A DNA stretch of 13,470 nt from Candidatus Rifleibacteriota bacterium (GCA_017526725.1 JAFXRA010000252.1:1-13470); one strand, 5' to 3'; shown: positions 6,699 to 12,997, numbered from the stretch's first letter. Made by a program: numbers and translations. The notes: generated by a model from the sequence alone, not told the origin.

Positions 6699-7448
6699 TT
6701 ATATTTCTCTTGTTCCATTGCATTCAGGAAAACTTGTACAACCCCAAAATGTTTTACCAGCAAAGCGACCTTTTCTTGCAACAACTTTTCTCATTGGATT
6801 TCCACATTTTGGGCAATTAGGAGAACCTTCTTTTTGGAAATCTGCATCTCGTTGTTCTAGACGAGCTTTAGTCATCTTTTCTGTGAAACCACCTTCTTGA
6901 ATAAAATCGTCTGCTATTCTATACATTTGGCCTGTAATTAAAGCACAGGCTCTATTTATACAGATAAAAATTGCGTTTGCAGCAACAAGAGGGTTTTCAT
7001 TTTCAAGCCACTCAGAACAACGTTTACGCATGTTAAGGGTAAAGATACCATAATCGTGATCTACGTCGTCAGTATATTCAAATTTATCTAATTCTAATGA
7101 CTTGACAGCAACATATCTTTCGTCTTTATTTGACCAAGGAACTTCATTTAAATCAAGAATGAAAGCTTCATAATCTCCAGCTAGTTCTAGTAAAGAACCT
7201 TTGGCAACATCAAGCTGTTTTAATTCCTGTTCTTTGGAAGTGGCAGCCCGAGAAGAAGCTTCGACTATATTTTGTCTGGCACTTCTTGCTGCACCCACCA
7301 TCTGACCAAAAGTTTTCCCTAAAGGATCATTTTTATAATTATAGTTTCTTTTACAAAATAAAGTTGTTGCGTGATAAACCAGACATGTCCAATTAAAGGA
7401 CAACATTTTTCTATATCCACCAGAGGGACCAAATAATTTGTTACTCAT
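6699..7448 (-). CDS. four-helix-bundle suffix protein with Cys4 zinc finger
   Basis: A 249-residue protein. Residues about 20-190 are mostly helical and resemble the S23/intervening-sequence-type four-helix bundle (WTCLVYHATTLFCKR, MVGAARSARQNIVEAS), in the form I recall as the four-helix-bundle suffix family. Residues 208-249 carry C212-x2-C215 and C237-x5-C243 with the FWGC..FPEC pattern of topoisomerase I-type zinc ribbons. Nucleic-acid binding is therefore likely, but the biological role is unknown. No transmembrane segment is seen. An extended -10 (TGTTATACT) lies so close upstream that the mRNA probably starts at the ATG. It lies in the block between the two copies of the DUF4387 gene end, so it may be island cargo. 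Confidence 0.82.
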   Translation of the reverse strand: MSNKLFGPSGGYRKMLSFNWTCLVYHATTLFCKRNYNYKNDPLGKTFGQMVGAARSARQNIVEASSRAATSKEQELKQLDVAKGSLLELAGDYEAFILDLNEVPWSNKDERYVAVKSLELDKFEYTDDVDHDYGIFTLNMRKRCSEWLENENPLVAANAIFICINRACALITGQMYRIADDFIQEGGFTEKMTKARLEQRDADFQKEGSPNCPKCGNPMRKVVARKGRFAGKTFWGCTSFPECNGTREI

Positions 7449-7454
7449 AAAAAG

Positions 7455-7463
7455 AGTATAACA
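7455..7463 (-). promoter_or_regulatory. extended -10 promoter element
   Basis: The minus strand reads TGTTATACT. The predicted +1, seven bases past the element, coincides with the A of the ATG at 7448. There is no recognisable -35 box and no Shine-Dalgarno, which agrees with an extended -10 and a leaderless mRNA. Confidence 0.4.
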
Positions 7464-7600
7464 AAAAATTTGTTTCCTTTATATTATTTTTTCAATTTTT
7501 TATAGGACTATAGCCTCAAGCTTTTGGACAAAATTTGTCTGCAATATGAAATATTAAAAATAAATAGCATCACTAACAAACTTTTTGTGTTAACTTTTAT

Positions 7601-7622
7601 TGACTAGTACATGACTAGTACA
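7601..7622. repeat. exact 11-bp tandem direct repeat
   Basis: TGACTAGTACA occurs twice back to back (7601-7611, 7612-7622). Each unit contains the palindrome ACTAGT and the pair is nearly palindromic as a whole. It sits about 105 bases ahead of the candidate ATPase promoter, so it may be a regulator site, or a recombination or footprint site; which one cannot be told. Confidence 0.6.
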
Positions 7623-7726
7623 ATTTGGAATTTATATATATCTAAATAGTTACAATTTATTCTTTGTTATATGTCGAATTCGTTGCAAAAATCTCTAAAG
7701 TATATGTCTAAAAATTAGTAAAAACC

Positions 7727-7755
7727 TTGCAAAGATGCTTAGATACATATATAAT
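7727..7755 (+). promoter_or_regulatory. candidate promoter of the ATPase gene
   Basis: TTGCAA (7727-7732) and TATAAT (7750-7755) are 17 bases apart. The predicted +1 falls near 7762, right at the AGAGG ribosome site, which leaves a very short leader. This tight fit and the weak -35 lower my confidence. Confidence 0.4.
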
Positions 7756-7771
7756 AAGAATAGAGGTTAAT

Positions 7772-9100
7772 ATGCTAAGACGAAAATTTTATGATATCCT
7801 TCTAAATTGGAAAAGAACGAAGAAAAACGAATGCCTTTTAGTCAAAGGTGCAAGGCAGATTGGTAAAACTTTCATTATTAATCAGTTCGGAAAAACTGAA
7901 TACTCAAGTTATATTTATATAAATTTTATAGAATCGCCTGATCAAAAACATATATTCGAAGGTTCTTTGGAAGCAAAAGAAATATATAAAAAAATATCTA
8001 TATATCTACCCAATATTAATTATGTTGATAATAATACTCTAATATTTATAGATGAAATCCAATCTTGTCCAAGAGCTAGAACAGCCTTAAAATTTTTAGT
8101 ACTAGATAATAAATATGATGTTATCGCGTCTGGTTCATTGCTAGGTTTACATTATAATAGATTAGTAGAAATGGAAAAAGAGGAAGAAGTTTCAATTTCT
8201 ATACCTGTAGGTTATGAGCGTGAGATAGAAATGTTTTCTCTAGATTTTGAAGAATTTTTATGGGCTAATGGAATTGGTGAAAATGCGATAAATCAATTAA
8301 AAGAGTATTTTACAGAAAAGAAATTTATAGAAGAATATATTAATAATCGCTATTTAAATATACTTAGAACTTTTTTAATTGTTGGTGGTATGCCAGAAGT
8401 TGTAAATAATTATCTTGATTCAAATAATTTTCAAAAGTCTTATTCAACTCAACAAAAAATATTAAAAGCTTATGAATATGATATAGATCATTATGCTAAA
8501 AATATAGAAAAGCCCAAAATCAAAAATTGTTACTATTCCATTCCGAGACAGTTAGCAAAAGAGTACACAAAATTTCAATACAAAAGTATTGAAAAAAATG
8601 GGAGTTCGAGAAAATATGCAAACTCTATAGAATGGCTAATTGATGCTGGCTTCGTAAAAAAAGTTAATAATCTTTCTGTTCCGTTAATGCCTTTAGTAGC
8701 TTATGAAAAAGAAGAAGATTTTAAAATATATGTTTCAGATATTGGACTTTTAACTTCGATGTTTGGCTATCCTACACAGACAGCCTTGTATAACGATACT
8801 TTGTCTGGGGCTGCAAAGGGTGGAATTTACGAAAACTTAATATTTGATATTTTGATAAAAAAAGGCAAAAAACTCAATTATTATAAAAATCAGAATAATT
8901 CTCAGGAAATCGAATTTTTATATGAAAATGAAAGTGGAGTAATCCCAATAGAAGTTAAATCTTCAAGAGGTCAGACAATTTCTTTAAATGAATTTATTAA
9001 AGAATATAATCCTCAGATTGCTTATAAATTAATTACTGGTAATATTGGACAAACAGGGAAGAAATTTACATTACCTTTATATATGGCGATGTTTTTATAA
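7772..9100 (+). CDS. AAA+ ATPase with C-terminal DUF4143 domain
   Basis: A 442-residue protein of the large prokaryotic AAA_14/DUF4143 group. Walker A is GARQIGKT (26-33) and Walker B is LIFIDEIQ (90-97), followed by VIASGSLLG (117-125), a sensor-like segment typical of the group. GGMPEVV (205-211) is the family motif of the middle region. The C-terminal part, from YVSDIGLL (320) through YENLIFDIL (353-361), EIEFL (379-383) and IPIEVKS (391-397), has the E...E-x-K look of a restriction-nuclease-like fold. Family members are common, often in several copies, and their function is not established. I start at ATG 7772 because AGAGG (7762-7766) lies 5 bases upstream and family proteins begin with a similar ..R.....L..W sequence; an upstream in-frame start at 7727 has no such support. 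Codon use is markedly more AT-rich than in the glutamate operon. Confidence 0.9.
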   Translation: MLRRKFYDILLNWKRTKKNECLLVKGARQIGKTFIINQFGKTEYSSYIYINFIESPDQKHIFEGSLEAKEIYKKISIYLPNINYVDNNTLIFIDEIQSCPRARTALKFLVLDNKYDVIASGSLLGLHYNRLVEMEKEEEVSISIPVGYEREIEMFSLDFEEFLWANGIGENAINQLKEYFTEKKFIEEYINNRYLNILRTFLIVGGMPEVVNNYLDSNNFQKSYSTQQKILKAYEYDIDHYAKNIEKPKIKNCYYSIPRQLAKEYTKFQYKSIEKNGSSRKYANSIEWLIDAGFVKKVNNLSVPLMPLVAYEKEEDFKIYVSDIGLLTSMFGYPTQTALYNDTLSGAAKGGIYENLIFDILIKKGKKLNYYKNQNNSQEIEFLYENESGVIPIEVKSSRGQTISLNEFIKEYNPQIAYKLITGNIGQTGKKFTLPLYMAMFL

Positions 9101-9105
9101 TAAAT

Positions 9106-9170
9106 GCCCCAGTGAAACCGACATCTACGGTGCCCAACAGCACGCCCCAATCTTCTCCATCCAGTTCTGA
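9106..9170 (+). pseudogene. relic: second copy of the 3' end of the DUF4387 gene
   Basis: Codons 9114-9167 encode ETDIYGAQQHAPIFSIQF, identical to the last 18 residues of the DUF4387 protein, then TGA (9168-9170). The DNA differs from 6487-6543 at five third-codon positions, all silent, and in the stop (TAA there, TGA here). Homology can be followed back to GCCCCAG at 9106-9112, where one base is missing, and then stops 5 bases after the ATPase stop codon. The rest of the gene is absent. Confidence 0.9.
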
Positions 9171-9174
9171 TGAT

Positions 9175-9211
9175 AACCAAAAAGCTTGGCTAATCGCCAA
9201 GCTTTTTGGTT
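9175..9211. terminator. strong hairpin terminator behind the relic
   Basis: A perfect 16-bp stem: AACCAAAAAGCTTGGC (9175-9190), loop TAATC, GCCAAGCTTTTTGGTT (9196-9211). The inner GCTTGGC/GCCAAGC and the 5-base loop are the same as in the operon terminator at 6586-6618, so it is probably the original terminator that belonged to the relic gene end. It now serves the ATPase gene. Confidence 0.9.
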
Positions 9212-9277
9212 GTTATGTTGCTAATATCATTGCTACGAGCCTTAGACGTGGTAATCCCAAAAAAGGAATATTAATTA

Positions 9278-9306
9278 TTGCCAAAAAATGTTGTTATCCA
9301 TATAAT
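9278..9306 (+). promoter_or_regulatory. promoter of the MNT/HEPN module
   Basis: TTGCCA (9278-9283) and TATAAT (9301-9306) are exactly 17 bases apart. The predicted +1 is at about 9313, the A of the first ATG of the nucleotidyltransferase. Confidence 0.65.
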
Positions 9307-9312
9307 AAAAAA

Positions 9313-9660
9313 ATGAAACAAATGAATAACATCGCAGAAAAAATATTTAACGAAGTATATCAACGTTGTAATACTGTTTTCCCTTGTGGAATATCAGATG
9401 CTTTTTTATATGGTTCTTATGCTAGGGGTGATTATGACGATGAATCTGACATTGATATTATGCTTGTTGTAGACTTAGATTATTTAAGTATTGAAAAATA
9501 CAGTAATTCTATTTCTGAAATAGCAAGTGATTTAAGTTTGGAAAACGATTTGCTTGTATCTATTACGGTTAAGCCATTACTTTTGTTTAATAAGTATTCA
9601 TCTGTGTTGCCATATTACAAAAATGTTCTAAGCGAGGGAATAAGATATGTTGCCAAATGA
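9313..9660 (+). CDS. MNT-type nucleotidyltransferase, antitoxin of a MNT/HEPN pair
   Basis: A 115-residue minimal nucleotidyltransferase. It carries G34-S35-x10-D46-x-D48 (in GSYARGDYDDESDIDI), the GSx10DxD motif of MntA-type antitoxins, which inactivate their HEPN toxin by AMPylating it. The third carboxylate expected on the next strand is not obvious (SITVKP, 83-88), so activity is not certain. ATG 9313 is chosen because residues upstream in the same frame come from the relic and terminator; ATG 9322 is the alternative. No Shine-Dalgarno is present and the promoter places +1 at about the ATG, so the mRNA may be leaderless. The gene overlaps the apparent HEPN start at 9647. Confidence 0.85.
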   Translation: MKQMNNIAEKIFNEVYQRCNTVFPCGISDAFLYGSYARGDYDDESDIDIMLVVDLDYLSIEKYSNSISEIASDLSLENDLLVSITVKPLLLFNKYSSVLPYYKNVLSEGIRYVAK

Positions 9661-10041
9661 AATAAAAGATTTGGCTACTGTCAGATTGTGCAACATGCAC
9701 AAGAAGATTTAGAATCTTCAAAACTTTTATTAGAAAAAGACCAGTATAAATCAGCAGCAAATCGTTCATATTACGCAATTTTTCATGCTATGCGTGCTGT
9801 GTTAGCTCTTAATAATATTGATTCAAAAAGACATAGTGGAATTATTTCTTCATTTCAAAGAATTTACATAAAAACAGGAATTTTTGATAAAGATTACTCA
9901 AAAATTATTACAGATTCATTTAAAATTAGGTCTGATAGTGACTATGATGATTTTTATATTGTTTCTAAAGACAAAGTTAAAGAACAAATTTTAAATGCTG
10001 AAAAATTCATCGAAGTAGTTAAGAAATATTTAAAAATCTAA
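9647..10041 (+). pseudogene. HEPN-domain toxin partner with an apparent 1-base frameshift
   Basis: From GTG 9688 the frame gives 117 residues with QEDLESSKLLLEKDQY, then AANRSYYAIFHAM holding the R-x6-H HEPN ribonuclease motif (R26, H33). Family proteins begin some 14 residues earlier with a ...EIK.L...RL segment. That segment is present here in another frame, from ATG 9647 (MLPNEIKDLATVRL), and runs to about 9688, where adding one base would join it to VQHAQEDL and give about 131 residues, the usual length. The gene thus seems to have lost one base near codon 14. It may be inactive, be read by frameshifting, start at GTG 9688 without its first helix, or reflect a sequence error. The R-x6-H motif itself is intact. 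Confidence 0.75.
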
Positions 10042-10206
10042 CTATTGAACTCTTAAACTATAATAAACCGTATTATTATACAATAATTTAGATGAGAATC
10101 AACTATTGTTTTATTTTTTATAGTTATTTTTAAAAATTGCTTTATTCTAATTTGACAGCTAAGTATTTTACATTATGTTAAAAGAATTAGATTGAGGAAG
10201 TTGTTG
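10042..10206. other. AT-rich spacer after the MNT/HEPN pair
   Basis: No gene is visible. AACTATAA (near 10055) and TTATAGTT (near 10119) are inverted copies about 60 bases apart; this is too loose to call a terminator. Confidence 0.4.
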
Positions 10207-10236
10207 TTGTCACTAGTGACAAAAAACTGTTATGAT
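10207..10236 (+). promoter_or_regulatory. promoter with perfect 16-bp palindrome over the -35
   Basis: TTGTCACTAGTGACAA (10207-10222) is a perfect palindrome. Its first six bases, TTGTCA, can serve as a -35 for TATGAT at 10231-10236 (18-base spacing), so a dimeric regulator bound here would block transcription of the membrane protein gene at 10274. The predicted +1 is near 10243. Confidence 0.55.
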
Positions 10237-10273
10237 TAGAAAATAATTGTTTATAGTAATAAAGAAAACAATA

Positions 10274-10777
10274 ATGGTGAATAATCAAAAGAAGAAAGCA
10301 AATTGGTTTGTAATACTGTTTTATATTTATTTATTTGGCGGTGTTCTTTTTATATTTTTTGGGCCTGATCCAAAATCATTTGGCGGAGGAAGACCTCGTG
10401 GAGGAATAAAGGCATGTTATTCTAATTTGAGAGTATTACAGGGTGCTGTAGAAATGTATAACATGGATGTTGTTCCAATGATGACTTCATTAGATCAGTC
10501 TATTTTAATTAATGGCAACTATATTAAATCTAGTTACCCATTGGTTTGTCCAATTACAGAAAAAGAAGGTATTTATAAAGAAAAAGGGAATCTTACTGAA
10601 GATGGAGAAATTATTTGTACTTACCATGGTGGATTAATAGCAGAAGGTATATACAATAAAGAAAAAAGGGAGGAACACTCTCGTTTTAATATTAGTATTG
10701 ATGATTGTTTATTTAGAATTCATTATTCTATTTTTTGGCCTTTATTTTGCTTTTCAAAAGTTACATTGATTAAATAA
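10274..10777 (+). CDS. membrane-anchored pilin-like protein
   Basis: A 167-residue protein with an N-terminal basic segment, a transmembrane helix at about 11-29, and a periplasmic/outer region. The region 46-119 follows the pseudopilin-like globular pattern: KACYSNLRVLQGAVEMYNMD (C48), then a conserved P-x-x-x-C (C92) and C115-x2-H118-G119. No prepilin peptidase site (G before F/M-T-L-x-E) is seen, so it is an anchored relative rather than a processed pilin. ATG 10274 is preferred because the promoter at 10207-10236 would start the mRNA at about 10243; the ATG at 10247 would leave four bases of leader. A short AT-rich hairpin (10787-10802) follows. It shares the layout of the convergent gene at 10836-11435. 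Function unknown. Confidence 0.72.
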   Translation: MVNNQKKKANWFVILFYIYLFGGVLFIFFGPDPKSFGGGRPRGGIKACYSNLRVLQGAVEMYNMDVVPMMTSLDQSILINGNYIKSSYPLVCPITEKEGIYKEKGNLTEDGEIICTYHGGLIAEGIYNKEKREEHSRFNISIDDCLFRIHYSIFWPLFCFSKVTLIK

Positions 10778-10786
10778 GTTGAAGAC

Positions 10787-10802
10787 TAAAAGGAAGCTTT
10801 TA
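10787..10802. terminator. weak hairpin between convergent genes
   Basis: TAAAAG, loop GAAG, CTTTTA: a 6-bp, mostly A-T stem in the 58-base gap between the two convergent membrane protein genes. It may act in both directions, weakly. Confidence 0.35.
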
Positions 10803-10835
10803 TTACATGTTAGAAGGACAATTATCTTCAATATA

Positions 10836-11435
10836 TTACATTTCTTTATGCTTTTTTATTCTGTACATCTGGTCTAAAATCAAAACTATAAATAATGAAC
10901 TAAATATTATTAGAATCATTGGATCTATCAAATTTCTAATATCAGCAATTGTTGAGGTTTTCTGGGTTCTAGCATTTTTCAGATCTTCTAAATATTTAAT
11001 ATGTTTTTCTGAAAAAGGTTTTTCTAGGTTTCTATTGTATGCGGGAATTATTAATGAATCTGCTGAACCGTGATGCTTACAAAATACAATTTCTTTTTTG
11101 TCTACGGTTATATAGCCATAGGAACATTCTGGAGCAGGAAGTTTTATAGGATTAGTTAGATAGCAATCTTTTACTAGTAATTCTTCTAGTTCCTCAAAAT
11201 CCTTCCCGGGTAAAGCCATTTCTTTCATTTTTAGAGTATTTGAATTATAGCCTCTTATAGCATTTAAGATTAGTTTTTGATTCGAAAAACATTCTTTGGG
11301 AATGTCGTTAATATTATCTATTATATCTGAATTAGCTTGATCTACTGCAGCAACTATTCCTATTATGAGAATAATAATACCAATCCATAAAGCGACTTTT
11401 AATTCTTTTACTTTTTTGAAAGTAGATTCATCCAT
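10836..11435 (-). CDS. pilin-like protein with transmembrane helices at both ends
   Basis: A 199-residue protein. Transmembrane helices lie at about 14-31 (ALWIGIIILIIGIVAAV) and 171-188 (DPMILIIFSSLFIVLIL), followed by a basic tail. The middle region has E48-C49-F-S-N, a tyrosine-rich link, PAPEC (C104) and C119-x2-H122-G123. These are the same landmarks, in the same order, as in the neighbouring plus-strand gene, so the two are distant paralogues. No prepilin cleavage motif is present. The globular part is predicted outside the cytoplasm. The start at 11435 has only a weak ribosome site, AAGG directly before ATG. A promoter lies at 11502-11531. I know this three-cysteine pattern from pilin-like families of deep-branching anaerobes but cannot assign a role. 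Confidence 0.75.
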   Translation of the reverse strand: MDESTFKKVKELKVALWIGIIILIIGIVAAVDQANSDIIDNINDIPKECFSNQKLILNAIRGYNSNTLKMKEMALPGKDFEELEELLVKDCYLTNPIKLPAPECSYGYITVDKKEIVFCKHHGSADSLIIPAYNRNLEKPFSEKHIKYLEDLKNARTQKTSTIADIRNLIDPMILIIFSSLFIVLILDQMYRIKKHKEM

Positions 11436-11501
11436 ACCTTTTTTAAGTACCCTTTTACTCTAAAAGATTTATTTGATTTTGTATCGGTCTAAGGCAAAAT
11501 A

Positions 11502-11531
11502 ATTATAGTACTTTTTTGTAGGATAAATCAA
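11502..11531 (-). promoter_or_regulatory. promoter of the two-helix pilin-like gene
   Basis: On the minus strand TTGATT (11526-11531) and TATAAT (11502-11507) are 18 bases apart, leaving a leader of about 60 bases before the start at 11435. Confidence 0.5.
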
Positions 11532-11570
11532 GAAAGCAGGAATAAAAATATGAATATGAACAGTCTATGG

Positions 11571-12872
11571 CTACCAATCATCGGATTGAGAAGAATTATC
11601 TATTGAAACAAGGGCAACACGGAAACCAAGAATGATGTCTCTTTTGGTTGGACCGTAGCCACGTCGTCTGGCTGAACGGCAGTTCATGGGATAGTCGACC
11701 CAGCTACCACCACGATTCACACGACGTGTGCTTTTAATAGTTCCTATGGGGTCTTTTTCTATATTGTTATAATATTCTCCATACCAATCTTCACACCATT
11801 CCCAGACGTTTCCAAGCATATCATAAATACCCCAGTGATTTGGAATTCTCTGACCTACTGGGTGAGTTGAGTTATTAGAATTTAGAGAATACCATGCTAC
11901 TCTGTGTAAATTTGAACAAATTCCATAATCAGAAGTTAAATTCCTTCCATTATTCAAAGCAGTTAAGCTTCCTGCTCTACATGCATATTCCCATTGTGCT
12001 TCTGTAGGTAAAGAAAAAATATACCCCTTTGGAAGACTGTTCTTATACTTTGCATTAAGTATTTCACAGAATTTTTTAGCTTCAAACCAACTAACAGATT
12101 CGACAGGATTATTATATCCGTTAAAATATGAAGGATTGCTTCCTATTATAGAAAAATACTGTTTTTGAGTTATTGGATATTTGCCTATCATAAATGGTTT
12201 TGTAATAATTACCTGGTGTGTTGTTTCACTGGTATTTCTTCCCAGTTCATTAATGGGACTACCCATCATAAAACTTCCCGCAGGGCAGAGAATCATCTTT
12301 AAATTTATATCGTTTAAAGTCCAATTCTTTTTTAATAAGTTATTTATTGAAAATTTGGTATTATCATCAAAGGTGATTGCTGATTCGGTTTCTGAATTAG
12401 AATTGAAATTAAAATTGGAAGTAGTTTTAGCATTAGAATCAGAATCAGTAAATTCTTCTTTATAAACCTTCTTAACTGGGATTTTTGCCTGTTTCAAAAA
12501 CTTTTTATCTATTTCATCTATATCTATGTTGGTTTTACTTATTATATTTTTCCATTCATTGGGGTAAATAACGTTCGCAAGCCAGCCTATTGCCCAATAA
12601 GCGTTGTCATCTTTTGTAAAACAATCATCCGTAAGGATTTTTACAGCTTTAGTTATATAAAGTTTCTTTGCTTTGGAATCTTTATCATAAGCTTTAATTA
12701 ATTCTTTATATGCATCAAAAATAAAGGCTATTTTTAATAAATAGAAATAAGACTTCTGGCTGTCAAGTAAGTCTAGAGCAAAAGCAAGACTTCTTTGGGT
12801 ATCATTTATTACATCAAGGCCAGCTTTTTCTATTATAAACTTGAAGAATTCGCTGGGCTCTCTGTATTTCAT
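11571..12872 (-). CDS. SUMF1/FGE-fold protein with a helical N-terminal domain
   Basis: A 433-residue protein. Residues 1-135 are helical and unrecognised, 140-175 form a Ser/Asn/Glu-rich linker, and 190-421 are a formylglycine-generating-enzyme-type C-type-lectin fold (MILCPAGSFMMGS, LPTEAQWEYACRAG, GIYDMLGNVWEWCEDWY, RVNRGGSWVDYPMNC, GFRVAL). True FGEs need two cysteines after the RGGS motif, in a C-x4-C arrangement. Here only C398 (NCRSARR) remains and the first is replaced, so sulfatase activation is unlikely and ligand binding or another oxidase-like role is more probable. No signal peptide is seen, so it is probably cytoplasmic. It is transcribed from its own promoter at 12906-12934; no clear Shine-Dalgarno precedes the ATG. 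The end of the domain is where diversity-generating retroelements place their variable repeat, but no reverse transcriptase is nearby. Confidence 0.88.
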   Translation of the reverse strand: MKYREPSEFFKFIIEKAGLDVINDTQRSLAFALDLLDSQKSYFYLLKIAFIFDAYKELIKAYDKDSKAKKLYITKAVKILTDDCFTKDDNAYWAIGWLANVIYPNEWKNIISKTNIDIDEIDKKFLKQAKIPVKKVYKEEFTDSDSNAKTTSNFNFNSNSETESAITFDDNTKFSINNLLKKNWTLNDINLKMILCPAGSFMMGSPINELGRNTSETTHQVIITKPFMIGKYPITQKQYFSIIGSNPSYFNGYNNPVESVSWFEAKKFCEILNAKYKNSLPKGYIFSLPTEAQWEYACRAGSLTALNNGRNLTSDYGICSNLHRVAWYSLNSNNSTHPVGQRIPNHWGIYDMLGNVWEWCEDWYGEYYNNIEKDPIGTIKSTRRVNRGGSWVDYPMNCRSARRRGYGPTKRDIILGFRVALVSIDNSSQSDDW

Positions 12873-12905
12873 GGTTTATCTGCTCATCTATAAAGGTTTT
12901 AGAAA

Positions 12906-12934
12906 ATTATATTGTATAAGTAAGAATTATTCAA
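12906..12934 (-). promoter_or_regulatory. promoter of the SUMF1-fold gene
   Basis: On the minus strand TTGAAT (12929-12934) and TATAAT (12906-12911) are exactly 17 bases apart. The leader before the ATG at 12872 would be about 27 bases. Confidence 0.65.
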
Positions 12935-12939
12935 CAAAT

Positions 12940-12967
12940 TTAAGATAGAAGATAGAAGATGAAAGAT
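12940..12967. repeat. heptanucleotide-period array, four units
   Basis: TTAAGAT, AGAAGAT, AGAAGAT and GAAAGAT lie end to end between two divergent promoters. This is the same 7-base step and purine-rich style as the arrays near 1.9 and 6.5 kb. Confidence 0.7.
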
Positions 12968-12970
12968 GTT

Positions 12971-12997
12971 TTGTTTTTGTTAATAAATAAGTATAAT
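12971..12997 (+). promoter_or_regulatory. candidate promoter of the last gene
   Basis: TATAAT (12992-12997) is perfect, but the best -35, TTGTTT (12971-12976), is only 15 bases away. The gene starts 30 bases further on. Confidence 0.35.

Larger units (their letters stand above)
7449..7771. other. AT-rich divergent intergenic region
   Basis: This 320-base region separates the minus-strand four-helix-bundle gene from the plus-strand ATPase gene. It has no coding potential that I trust. It holds the extended -10 of the former, a candidate promoter of the latter and an 11-bp direct repeat at 7601-7622. Confidence 0.5.

Noticed and set aside
9112..9312. N-terminal extension of the nucleotidyltransferase starting at ATG 9112
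   Set aside because: This part is translated from the DUF4387 relic in another frame and from the terminator hairpin, and a strong promoter lies downstream of it.
10055..10126. AACTATAA/TTATAGTT as a terminator of the HEPN gene
   Set aside because: The arms are 8 bp, wholly A-T rich and about 60 bases apart, so the hairpin would be unstable.
11571..11720. A complete diversity-generating retroelement acting on the SUMF1-fold gene
   Set aside because: No reverse transcriptase, accessory gene or second copy of the C-terminal coding segment is in the window.
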